From a bacterium (GTDB lineage Bacteria; Auribacterota; UBA3054; B51-G9), in assembly GCA_029939815.1 (NCBI GenBank), contig JAOZSF010000043.1, positions 1-10,010 on the forward strand: 10,010 nt of DNA. Direction: 5' to 3'. The translations under genes were made by a program, and so were the position numbers. A model generated the notes under the pieces. The model did not search any database and was not told where the DNA came from. It was given only the letters and a program-made list of their open reading frames with translations. How positions within the stretch are numbered: position 1 is the first letter of the stretch; the number at the start of each line of letters is the position of its first letter. This document shows positions 1 through 6,176 of this stretch, piece after piece.

Positions 1-55
1 AACAGAACTATTTTAACAGAACTATTTTAACAGAACTATTTTAACAGAACTATTT
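1..55. repeat. 14-bp tandem repeat, about 3.9 copies, at window edge
   Basis: The unit AACAGAACTATTTT repeats without change at 1-14, 15-28 and 29-42. A fourth copy, one base short, lies at 43-55. The array begins at the first base of the window, so its true length is unknown. No coding frame is evident across it. It lies upstream of the broken Fur-family gene. It could be a simple variable-number repeat, and nothing in it points to a specific regulatory role. Confidence 0.9.
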
Positions 56-143
56 ATGGGAGTACGATTATAACACAGACATTTAATTTGAATTACAATT
101 TCCTCCGAGCGGCGAGAACTAAGCTAAAATTGTAGCGACAATT

Positions 144-551
144 GTGTCTAAAAAAAATATAACAGATCCCACGAGATTCTTCGCGGATATAATATAAAAA
201 TTACACCGCAAAGATTACTCGTTTATTCAATTCTGGTCAACTCAAATCACCATTTGAGCGTTGGTGAGGTTTACGCGGAATTATTAAAGACATTACCATC
301 GGTTTCGCGTGCAACTGTTTACGCAACGCTTGAATGTTTCCGGACTCACAATCTTGTAAAAGTGTAAAGGAAGTAAATAAATTCCTTTCTTTTTCATGCG
401 CGCCCGGGAAGGGTTACATAGAAGTTTTTTATAAAATAAATGGCGGAATTTCTTCGGGGAATATTTCACTGGGATTTATTGATGATAAATATGTAATAAG
501 ATAGGTTGTGCTGAAGAAAAAATAATAAAAGAAAAGTTTATAGGTTATTAA
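144..551 (+). pseudogene. Decayed Fur/PerR-family metal-dependent repressor
   Basis: Frame 152-367 reads without a stop and contains a clear Fur-family winged-helix domain: ILRGYNIKITPQRLLVYSIL, then HHLSVGEVYAELL, then LPSVSRATVYATLE, then LVKV and a stop at 365-367. The family normally continues for about 70 more residues carrying metal-binding His and Cys. Here the downstream DNA only shows fragments in other frames: GFIDDKYVI in the frame from 472, then GCAEE in the frame from 504, ending in a stop at 549-551. These resemble the usual Fur ending (GF, then GxCxxC). No ATG begins the main frame. A GTG at 144 (MSKK) is out of frame by one base in an eight-A run. I infer a gene broken by at least three frame changes or stops. 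Its place just before peroxide-defence genes suggests PerR rather than Fur. A truncated DNA-binding remnant that is still made is possible but lacks a convincing start. Confidence 0.78.
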
Positions 552-570
552 CAGAAAAAAGGAGACAAAA

Positions 571-1143
571 ATGAGCATCAAAGGAACACAAACGGAAAAA
601 AACTTGATGGCGGCTTTTGCCGGTGAATCGCAGGCAAGAAACCGCTACACCTATTTCGCGAGTAAAGCAAAGAAAGAAGGTTATGTGCAGATATCTGCGA
701 TTTTTGAAGAAACGGCCAATCAGGAAAAAGAACACGCCGAACGCCTTTTTAAACTTATGGAGGGCGGAGAAGTAGAAATTACAGGCGCGTTCCCATCGGG
801 GGTTATTGCTTCGACTGCCGAAAATCTGAAAGGAGCGGCAGCAGGAGAGAACTATGAACATACGGAAATGTACCCCGGATTTGCCAAGATCGCAAAGGGA
901 GAAGGATTTCCGGCAATCGCAGCTGTATTTGAAGCAATTGCCGTTGCAGAAAAGCAACATGAAAAGAGATATCTTGATTTGATGGAAAATATTAAAAGCG
1001 GAACGGTATTTAAAAAGGATGAGGAAATTGTCTGGAGATGCCGGAACTGCGGTTATCTTCATACCGGAACTGAAGCGCCAAAAGTATGTCCTGCATGTGC
1101 TCATCCGCAGGCGTATTTTGAAGTTCTTGGTGAAAACTGGTGA
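571..1143 (+). CDS. rbr: Rubrerythrin (NADH/rubredoxin-linked peroxidase)
   Basis: This cytoplasmic diiron protein reduces hydrogen peroxide to water with electrons passed through its rubredoxin-like tail; that role is known for the family. At 190 residues it matches classical rubrerythrin length. Residues 1-140 form the ferritin-like four-helix domain. The expected iron ligands are visible: E19 in AGESQARNRY, E52 with H55 in QEKEHAE, E93 and E96 in ENYEHTE, and E127 with H130 in AEKQHEK. The C-terminal rubredoxin-like Fe(Cys)4 site is C157-x2-C160 and C173-x2-C176. A strong Shine-Dalgarno AAGGAG (559-564) lies before the ATG and fixes the start. It heads a cluster with a peroxiredoxin 57 bp downstream and then desulfoferrodoxin. 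No clear sigma70 promoter was found just upstream, where the remains of a Fur-family gene lie. Confidence 0.97.
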   Translation: MSIKGTQTEKNLMAAFAGESQARNRYTYFASKAKKEGYVQISAIFEETANQEKEHAERLFKLMEGGEVEITGAFPSGVIASTAENLKGAAAGENYEHTEMYPGFAKIAKGEGFPAIAAVFEAIAVAEKQHEKRYLDLMENIKSGTVFKKDEEIVWRCRNCGYLHTGTEAPKVCPACAHPQAYFEVLGENW

Positions 1144-1200
1144 TTTTGACACCGTATTTAGTTTTAAAATTCAATCGCTGTATTACAGCAAGGAGTCAAA

Positions 1201-1851
1201 ATGGAAGAAATTAAAAATCATATGCCATTGCTTGGAGATGACTTTCCAGGAATGAAAGTACAAACGTCACACGGACCGATGAATCTTCCCGATGATTTGA
1301 AAGGTAGTTGGTTTGTATTATTCAGCCACCCGGCTGATTTTACTCCTGTTTGTACAACCGAATTCGTAGCGTTCCAAAAAAGATACGATGAATTTGAGAA
1401 ACTTGGATGTAAACTTATCGGAATGTCAATTGACCAGGTCTTTTCGCATATTAAGTGGGTTCAATGGATAAAGTCGGAACTTAATGTGGAAATAAAGTTC
1501 CCCATTGTTGCAGCTAATGATTCTGTGGCAATGAAACTTGGAATGCTTCACCCCGGTAAAGGGACAAACACTGTTCGCGCGGTCTTCATTGTTGACCCTG
1601 AAGGGAAAGTGCGCTTGATAATGTATTATCCGCAGGAAGTCGGAAGAAATATGGATGAAATTGTGCGTTCGGTAAAAGCATTGCAGATATCTGACGCGAA
1701 AAAAGTCGGTGTGCCCGCCGGCTGGCCGGAAAATGAGCTTATCGGAGACCGACTCATCGTTCCACCGGCTACAGATGAAATCACTGCGAAAAAAAGATGT
1801 GAAGATTACGATTGTTTCGATTGGTGGTTCTGCCATAAACCTTTAAATTAA
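1201..1851 (+). CDS. Peroxiredoxin, Prx6 subfamily (archaeal/anaerobe type)
   Basis: A thiol peroxidase that reduces hydrogen peroxide and organic peroxides in the cytoplasm. The AhpC/TSA thioredoxin-fold domain carries the peroxidatic cysteine C51 in the diagnostic stretch HPADFTPVCTTEF. The Prx6-type C-terminal domain follows (from about residue 165, GVPAGWPEN onwards). The protein is 216 residues, usual for the subfamily. The tail holds three cysteines, C200, C205 and C211, in CEDYDCFDWWFC. The C-x5-C pair at 205/211 matches the resolving-cysteine arrangement known from Aeropyrum thioredoxin peroxidase, so a 2-Cys mechanism is likely rather than the 1-Cys mechanism of mammalian Prx6. The Shine-Dalgarno AAGGAG at 1190-1195 supports this ATG. 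It lies between rubrerythrin and desulfoferrodoxin, 25 bp before the latter, and is very likely co-transcribed with both. Confidence 0.96.
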   Translation: MEEIKNHMPLLGDDFPGMKVQTSHGPMNLPDDLKGSWFVLFSHPADFTPVCTTEFVAFQKRYDEFEKLGCKLIGMSIDQVFSHIKWVQWIKSELNVEIKFPIVAANDSVAMKLGMLHPGKGTNTVRAVFIVDPEGKVRLIMYYPQEVGRNMDEIVRSVKALQISDAKKVGVPAGWPENELIGDRLIVPPATDEITAKKRCEDYDCFDWWFCHKPLN

Positions 1852-1876
1852 TCTTTTATTATACTGGAGAACAAAA

Positions 1877-2251
1877 ATGACAAAGTTATTAGAAATTTAC
1901 AAATGTGAACATTGCGGAAATATAGTTGAAGTAGTTCATCCCAATGGCGCGCCGTTGGTTTGTTGTGGAACTAAAATGGTTCTACTTGATGAAAAAACAG
2001 CTGATGCATCAACAGAAAAACATGTTCCGGTTATCGAAAAAATCGATGGCGGATATAAAGTTACAGTTGGAAGTGTACCCCACCCAATGGAAGAAAAACA
2101 TTATATAGAATGGATCGAACTTATCGCGGGTGGTAAAGTGTATCGTGAGTTTCTTAAGCCCGGTTCTTCCGCGGAAGCAATTTTTAAAATTGAAGCGGAC
2201 GCGGTTGAAGCAAGAGAACTTTGTAATGTGCACGGACTTTGGAAGGCATAA
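1877..2251 (+). CDS. dfx: Desulfoferrodoxin (two-centre superoxide reductase)
   Basis: It reduces superoxide to hydrogen peroxide without making oxygen; the peroxide would then be handled by the two upstream genes. The 124 residues contain both domains. The N-terminal desulforedoxin-like centre I has C10-x2-C13 and the adjacent pair C29-C30. Centre II, the active square-pyramidal iron, has H49 (EKHVPV), H69 and H75 (HPMEEKH), and C116 and H119 (CNVHGLWK). The lysine next to the active site, K48 in EKHVP, is also kept. Ligand spacing matches the classical Desulfovibrio protein, so it should be a fully functional class I enzyme. A GGAGA Shine-Dalgarno sits about 8 bases before the ATG. It is the last gene of the rbr-prx-dfx cluster and is followed within 25 bp by a strong hairpin terminator. 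Confidence 0.97.
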   Translation: MTKLLEIYKCEHCGNIVEVVHPNGAPLVCCGTKMVLLDEKTADASTEKHVPVIEKIDGGYKVTVGSVPHPMEEKHYIEWIELIAGGKVYREFLKPGSSAEAIFKIEADAVEARELCNVHGLWKA

Positions 2252-2271
2252 GTTGAATTTTTTTTGGAATT

Positions 2272-2323
2272 AAGTTGTTCCGATTGGATAATCGGGACAA
2301 CTTGATTTTACATCCTTTTTATT
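2272..2323 (+). terminator. Rho-independent terminator of the rbr-prx-dfx cluster
   Basis: The arms at 2272-2285 and 2290-2303 form a 14-bp stem with a single G-U pair and a four-base GGAT loop (AAGTTGTTCCGATT against AATCGGGACAACTT). A T-rich run (GATTTTACATCCTTTTT) follows. It starts about 20 bases after the desulfoferrodoxin stop and ends just before the next promoter, so it separates the two transcription units. Confidence 0.88.
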
Positions 2324-2329
2324 TAAGGG

Positions 2330-2357
2330 TTGACAAAGCATATTTTTTTGGTATAAT
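2330..2357 (+). promoter_or_regulatory. Strong sigma70-type promoter for the DUF302-MBL unit
   Basis: A perfect -35 box TTGACA (2330-2335) and a perfect -10 box TATAAT (2352-2357) are separated by 16 bp. The start point would fall near 2364, inside the adjoining palindrome. This gives a leader of roughly 125 nt before the ATG at 2492. Consensus boxes plus an overlapping palindrome suggest a strong promoter that is normally held off by a repressor. Confidence 0.85.
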
Positions 2358-2376
2358 TATTAGCATATGCTAATAA
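2357..2376. promoter_or_regulatory. Perfect 20-bp palindromic operator over the start site
   Basis: TTATTAGCATATGCTAATAA is identical to its reverse complement. It begins at the last base of the -10 box and covers the predicted transcription start, the classic place for a repressor of the helix-turn-helix dimer type. The TTAGC/GCTAA half-sites recall MarR/SlyA boxes (TTAGCAAGCTAA), but the spacing differs, so the regulator family is not settled. No candidate regulator gene lies beside it in the window. Confidence 0.8.
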
Positions 2377-2403
2377 AGAATTTGATGTTATGCTTTTTTG
2401 ATT

Positions 2404-2456
2404 ATGCCACGGTCTTGTAAAATGCTAAAGGTTAGCGGACAGTTAAAAGTTGGCAT
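2404..2456 (+). other. Possible structured leader of the DUF302 mRNA
   Basis: Inside the roughly 125-nt leader, ATGCCA (2404-2409) can pair with TGGCAT (2451-2456). Within that loop GCTAA (2424-2428) can pair with TTAGC (2432-2436) across three bases. The outer pairing encloses a long loop and is modest. No known riboswitch is recognised. The inner hairpin uses the same five-base half-sites as the upstream operator, in reversed order. Confidence 0.35.
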
Positions 2457-2491
2457 TTCGTAACCAGTAACAAATAAAAAAGGGGACTGAT

Positions 2492-2968
2492 ATGAAAAAA
2501 TATGTTTTTGGATTAATCACAGGAATTATTTTGTCTGTTTTATCTGTTTGGATACTAATGCCCAAATTGATGCTCACGATACATGAGAGTAAATTCAATG
2601 TGGATCAAACGGTAAGTAAAATTGAGAAAGCGGCAAAGTCAAGCGGGTGGCAGGTACCTAAAGTTTATAATATTCAGGCGAGTTTACAAAAAGCGGGACA
2701 TAAAAATGTTTTACCGATAAAAATCATGTCATTGTGTCAGGCTGATCATGCTTATAACATATTAAAGAACGACATTGACAAAAAAGTAACAGCGATTATG
2801 CCGTGTAGGATAGGAGTTTATGAAGATAAAGACGGTAAAGTTTTTGTTTCGGGAATGAACATGGGGCTTATGAGCAAAATGTTTGGCGGGAATATAGCTA
2901 AAGTGATGTCAGGAGTAGCTGAGGAAGAGCATCGAATTTTAAAAGATGTTATAAAGAACAATGATTAA
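2492..2968 (+). CDS. Membrane-anchored DUF302 (TT1751-like) domain protein
   Basis: The 158-residue protein starts with MKK and a hydrophobic segment at about residues 4-26 (VFGLITGIILSVLSVWILM), a likely uncleaved anchor. By the positive-inside rule the rest should lie outside the cytoplasmic membrane. Residues 33-155 match the DUF302 pattern: an early SKFNVDQTVSKIEKAAKSSGW stretch, the cysteine-containing core IMSLCQADHAYNIL (C82, H86), then TAIMPCRIGVYEDKDGKV (C105). The two cysteines are those usually conserved in the family. No lipobox is seen. The biochemical role of DUF302 is not established; metal, heme or thiol chemistry is conceivable but unproven. The Shine-Dalgarno AGGGG (2481-2485) supports the start. 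It overlaps the next gene by 8 bases, so the two are translationally coupled. Both sit under the palindrome-controlled promoter. Confidence 0.88.
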   Translation: MKKYVFGLITGIILSVLSVWILMPKLMLTIHESKFNVDQTVSKIEKAAKSSGWQVPKVYNIQASLQKAGHKNVLPIKIMSLCQADHAYNILKNDIDKKVTAIMPCRIGVYEDKDGKVFVSGMNMGLMSKMFGGNIAKVMSGVAEEEHRILKDVIKNND

Positions 2969-3803
2969 AAAATTGAAGATAACTGTTGTTGCTGATAATA
3001 CTGCTTCGGGAAAACTGCTTGCCGAGCATGGCTTGGCTTATTATATCGAATGTGACGGAAAAAGGATGTTTTTTGATTCAGGGCAGGGGAGGGTTATTGA
3101 ACATAATTGTGAAAGACTTAATATTGATCCTCTGCGAGCCAATGCGTTTGTAATAAGTCACGGACATTATGACCACACCGGTGGTATAAAATATTTATCG
3201 GAACATTTTTCTGATAACGTAAAAGTTTATCTTCACCCTGCCGCGTTAGAAAAGAAATACGCGAAAGATGAGCATAAATATCGTTATATCGGTATAAGCA
3301 AAGAAAGCAGAAAATGGATTAAAAGTAAAGATAAGCAGCGGCTGTTTTTTACAGAGAATCCTACAAAAGTTTTTAAAGACGTATGGATTACGGGGGAGAT
3401 TCCGCGAGTTCATAGGATTGAAAAGGTTGAACGGCGGTTTTGCCTGAATAAAGATATAAATCAGCATGATGATTTGCCGGATGATCAATCAATGTATTTT
3501 TATACTTGTAAGGGAATCGTTGTTTTGCTTGGGTGTTGTCATTCGGGAATTGGAAACACGCTGGATTATATTTCCAATATTACAGGTAAGAACAGAATTT
3601 ATGCAGTTATAGGCGGGATGCATTTGAAGAATGTGTCTCGAAAGAGATTGGACTTTACATCAGGTATTCTGGAGAAATATAAAGTGAAAAAATTCGCGCC
3701 GTGCCATTGCACAGGTCAAAAGTCAGCTGCGTATTTGTTTTGTAAAGGTCCTGGTATTTTTAGTGAGTGTCTTGCGGGTGGAATATTTTCTTATGATTTT
3801 TAA
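2961..3803 (+). CDS. Metallo-beta-lactamase-fold hydrolase, dihydropteroate-synthase-like branch
   Basis: A 280-residue soluble protein of the MBL-fold branch annotated around MJ0301/TM0207 and 'ribofuranosylaminobenzene phosphate synthase' relatives. The metal-binding signature SHGHYDHTGG gives H67, H69, D71 and H72. It is preceded by FFDSGQG (38-43) and by an N-terminal ITVVADNTAS strand typical of this branch. Later elements are GCCHSGIGN (third metal histidine), GGMHLKN and PCHCTG near the C terminus. The substrate is unknown, and enzymes of this branch are often over-annotated. The ATG lies inside the end of the DUF302 gene (ATGATTAA overlap) with little Shine-Dalgarno of its own, so translation probably depends on the upstream gene. 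It stops 19 bases from the stop of the converging kinase gene, with no clear terminator between them. Confidence 0.92.
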   Translation: MIKKLKITVVADNTASGKLLAEHGLAYYIECDGKRMFFDSGQGRVIEHNCERLNIDPLRANAFVISHGHYDHTGGIKYLSEHFSDNVKVYLHPAALEKKYAKDEHKYRYIGISKESRKWIKSKDKQRLFFTENPTKVFKDVWITGEIPRVHRIEKVERRFCLNKDINQHDDLPDDQSMYFYTCKGIVVLLGCCHSGIGNTLDYISNITGKNRIYAVIGGMHLKNVSRKRLDFTSGILEKYKVKKFAPCHCTGQKSAAYLFCKGPGIFSECLAGGIFSYDF

Positions 3804-3822
3804 TTACCGCTCTCTAAAGAAA

Positions 3823-5397
3823 TCAGGAAGAGGAGCCGAAAATAGTTTCCTGAATGATTTTACCTATTGTTCTAATTTCATAAGGTTTACTCACAAATGA
3901 CCCGGCACCGAGAGCTTGAGTTTCAATAACGTCTGAATTTTTAGAGTATCCGCTAATGATGATTGCTTTTTGTTTTGGAAGGAATTTAATTATTTTCTCG
4001 TAAGTTTCCTTACCGTTTAACCCTTTCCCTAAAATCATATCGAGAATTATTAGTTCAACGGTATTGTTTTTTAAATACTCAACTGCTTCTTCACCACTCG
4101 ATACGGCAGTCGGTGAATAATTCAGTATAGACAAGATATTTGAGAGGAGTTCGCGCTGCATAGGTTCATCATCGATTATCAGAATTTTTTCCTTGTTTCC
4201 TGAATAATTTGTTTCAATTTCTTCATTTTCAAAGCTTATATCAGGGGTATCGGCTGTTGGGAAATACAATTTGAATGTGGTTCCCGACGTATCGGTTGAC
4301 ACCTCAATGTATCCATTATGATCGCCGACAGTGTTCCATACGATAGATAATCCGAGACCTGTTCCGCTTCGTCCGAGGAATTTTTTTGTATAGAAGGGCT
4401 CAAAAATTCTATCAATATCTTCATTTGAAATACCAATGCCGTTGTCCTGAACGCTTAATACGGCGTAATACCCTTTATTGACATTATTATAACCTTTTAC
4501 GGGTCTGTCTAAATATTTTCTTTCAGTTGTAACGGTAATAATACCATTATTATTTACCGCTTCAAACGCATTGATAAGAAGATTCATAATAGTTTTATTT
4601 ATATGAATCGTTGAACAGTTTATCGCTAATACTTCTGCCGTAAGATTAGTGTTGAAAGTTATATTTGGATTTTGTTTTTTTAAATATATTTGTTCCTGAG
4701 ATGTTAAAAGATCAGTTAAAAGCTGATTGAGTTCACATACTTTCCGCGTTGCCGCGACACCGCGGGCTACGGTTAACAGATCAGCTACAATCGCCGCAGC
4801 CCGTTTACCGGATTCCATAATAGTTTCCAGAGGTTTATACAAAGGACTATCCGGTGACAAATTATACATTAACACTTCCGGATATGTAACTATTCCGGAA
4901 AGAATATTATTCAAGTCGTGCGCTACGCCGCCGGCCATTAAGCCAATAGCCTCCATCTTCTGAGATACATGGAGTTCTTCTCTTAATCTGTTCCGTTCTT
5001 TTTCGGCATTTTTTCTTGCGGATATGTCTCTCCAAATAGTATGGATGATTTTTTTGTCTTTACTTGGAATCGCGGTTAAAGATACTTCCACAGGAATTTC
5101 TTTGCCGTTTTTCTTTTTGTGGATCCATTCAAATATGCAAGCCCCTTTTTCGTAAACGCTGTCCATCAGCTCTTTAGCTTTTATATCGGATCTTTTACCA
5201 TCCGGCTGGTATTCAGGTGATAAATCTGCCGGATGAGTGTTAATCATTTCCTCCTTGTTATCGTATTGGAGCATTGCCACAGCAGCATCGTTGCAATCGG
5301 TGAATTTGTAATTTTCAATGATCAGCATTGCGTCAACAGATTTATCAAAAAAACATCTGTAATTACTATTTGTTTGATTAGTTTCTGGAAAATTCAT
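3823..5397 (-). CDS. Soluble hybrid sensor histidine kinase (PAS-HisKA-HATPase-REC)
   Basis: A 524-residue cytoplasmic kinase with no membrane segment or signal peptide. Residues 10-129 are a PAS sensor domain ending in the typical TIWRDISARKNAE. The dimerisation and phosphoacceptor domain follows with H160 in GGVAHDLNN. The ATPase domain has the N box NLLINAFEA (N276), the G1 box DNGIG (318-322), FEPFYTKK and the G2 box GTGLGL (345-350). The C-terminal receiver (about 403-520) has the acidic pair D409/D410, phosphoacceptor D453 (ILDMIL), S482 and K504 (SKPYE), so phosphotransfer should work. No output domain and no partner regulator are nearby, so its target must be a phosphotransfer protein or regulator elsewhere. 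An AGGGG Shine-Dalgarno lies about 14 bases before the ATG. It follows trpF in the same direction after 82 bp and could be co-transcribed, though I infer no link to tryptophan synthesis. Confidence 0.95.
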   Translation of the reverse strand: MNFPETNQTNSNYRCFFDKSVDAMLIIENYKFTDCNDAAVAMLQYDNKEEMINTHPADLSPEYQPDGKRSDIKAKELMDSVYEKGACIFEWIHKKKNGKEIPVEVSLTAIPSKDKKIIHTIWRDISARKNAEKERNRLREELHVSQKMEAIGLMAGGVAHDLNNILSGIVTYPEVLMYNLSPDSPLYKPLETIMESGKRAAAIVADLLTVARGVAATRKVCELNQLLTDLLTSQEQIYLKKQNPNITFNTNLTAEVLAINCSTIHINKTIMNLLINAFEAVNNNGIITVTTERKYLDRPVKGYNNVNKGYYAVLSVQDNGIGISNEDIDRIFEPFYTKKFLGRSGTGLGLSIVWNTVGDHNGYIEVSTDTSGTTFKLYFPTADTPDISFENEEIETNYSGNKEKILIIDDEPMQRELLSNILSILNYSPTAVSSGEEAVEYLKNNTVELIILDMILGKGLNGKETYEKIIKFLPKQKAIIISGYSKNSDVIETQALGAGSFVSKPYEIRTIGKIIQETIFGSSS

Positions 5398-5479
5398 TAT
5401 TTAGTTGCCCCTTTTTTATCAATTGTTTTGCAGCGCAATTAGAAATATTAATAGTGGAAATTCACTTGACAGAAAAAAC

Positions 5480-6106
5480 TTATCCGGTATGACCCCTGCG
5501 GACTGAATGCATAAACGCCCTTATCTTTTCTTTGCTTTTTATTCCGGGTGAACTTTCTACTCCGCCAGCGACATCAACACCAAACGGTTTTACTTTTTTA
5601 ACGGCTTCACTTACATTCGCCGGAGTTAATCCGCCGGCAAGAAGCAGGGGAATACCGTATTCCTTCGCTTTAGTTGCGATATCCCAGTTTGACAATTCTC
5701 CGGTTCCGCCGAATTGCCCTTTAACAGCCGCGTCGATAATTATCATTCTTGCAAAGTCATATTTTTTGATTTCGTCAAGTTGCTGTTCGTTTTCAATTCT
5801 AAAAGCGCGTATAACTTTATCGCCCCATTTTTTGCAAAATTCCGGTGCTTCATCACCATGGAACTGAAGCAAATCAAGATCAAGTTTTGAATTTATTTCT
5901 TCGACTTCAGTTTCGCTTGAATTCACGAACAAACCGACTTTTAAAATATGTCCCGGTAAGTTTGCAATTATTTCCGCTGCATTTTCCGGGCAAATGTATC
6001 TTTTTGAATTTTTGTAAAAATTAAAACCTAACGCGCGTGCGCCAAGATCGGCTGCCGCAATTGCGTCTTTAAGGCGGGTTATTCCGCATATTTTCACAAA
6101 AATCAT
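5480..6106 (-). CDS. trpF: Phosphoribosylanthranilate isomerase
   Basis: This enzyme catalyses the Amadori rearrangement of phosphoribosylanthranilate to CdRP, the step just before TrpC in tryptophan synthesis. The 208-residue TIM barrel is complete. The N-terminal KICGIT holds the catalytic cysteine C7. LLQFHGDE lies at 79-86. The catalytic aspartate is D125 in IIIDAAVKG. The phosphate-binding loops are GGTG (133-136), LAGGLTPANV and DVAGGVESSPG near the end. It lies 48 bp downstream of trpC on the same strand, so the two enzymes for consecutive steps are probably co-expressed. No other trp gene is within the window, so the rest of the pathway must be elsewhere or not linked. Confidence 0.96.
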   Translation of the reverse strand: MIFVKICGITRLKDAIAAADLGARALGFNFYKNSKRYICPENAAEIIANLPGHILKVGLFVNSSETEVEEINSKLDLDLLQFHGDEAPEFCKKWGDKVIRAFRIENEQQLDEIKKYDFARMIIIDAAVKGQFGGTGELSNWDIATKAKEYGIPLLLAGGLTPANVSEAVKKVKPFGVDVAGGVESSPGIKSKEKIRAFMHSVRRGHTG

Positions 6107-6151
6107 TTGTTGTTGGAGTGTTGGATCATTAGATTATAGAATATTTCCATC

Positions 6152-6176
6152 AATTCATAATTCATAATTCATAATT
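6152..6176. repeat. 7-bp microsatellite spanning the end of trpC
   Basis: The unit AATTCAT occurs exactly at 6152-6158, 6159-6165 and 6166-6172, followed by a half copy AATT. Read on the minus strand it encodes the final MNYEL of TrpC and its TGA stop. Because 7 is not a multiple of three, gain or loss of one unit shifts the frame of the last few residues and moves the stop. Confidence 0.85.

Noticed and set aside
188..193. TATAAT as a promoter for rbr
   Set aside because: It lies inside the coding remnant of the regulator, has no -35 box, and is nearly 400 bases from rbr.
538..1152. 204-codon open frame on the minus strand over rubrerythrin
   Set aside because: It is the antisense shadow of a gene whose iron ligands and rubredoxin site are all conserved. 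Its translation resembles no protein family.
1145..1180. Internal promoter before the peroxiredoxin gene (TTGACA at 1145)
   Set aside because: No acceptable -10 box at 16-18 bases; the short gap fits a continuous transcript.
1426..1836. Minus-strand open frame over the peroxiredoxin gene
   Set aside because: Shadow frame; the plus-strand peroxiredoxin is unambiguous.
2385..2420. Eleven-codon leader peptide in the DUF302 leader
   Set aside because: No Shine-Dalgarno and no telling codon content, such as a run of one amino acid.
3804..3850. Bidirectional terminator between the converging MBL and kinase genes
   Set aside because: Only a short, interrupted GCTC/GAGC pairing, and no T run on either side.
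4727..4963. Plus-strand open frame inside the kinase gene, and similar ones inside trpF and trpC
   Set aside because: They lie opposite conserved catalytic regions and have no ribosome site or family resemblance.
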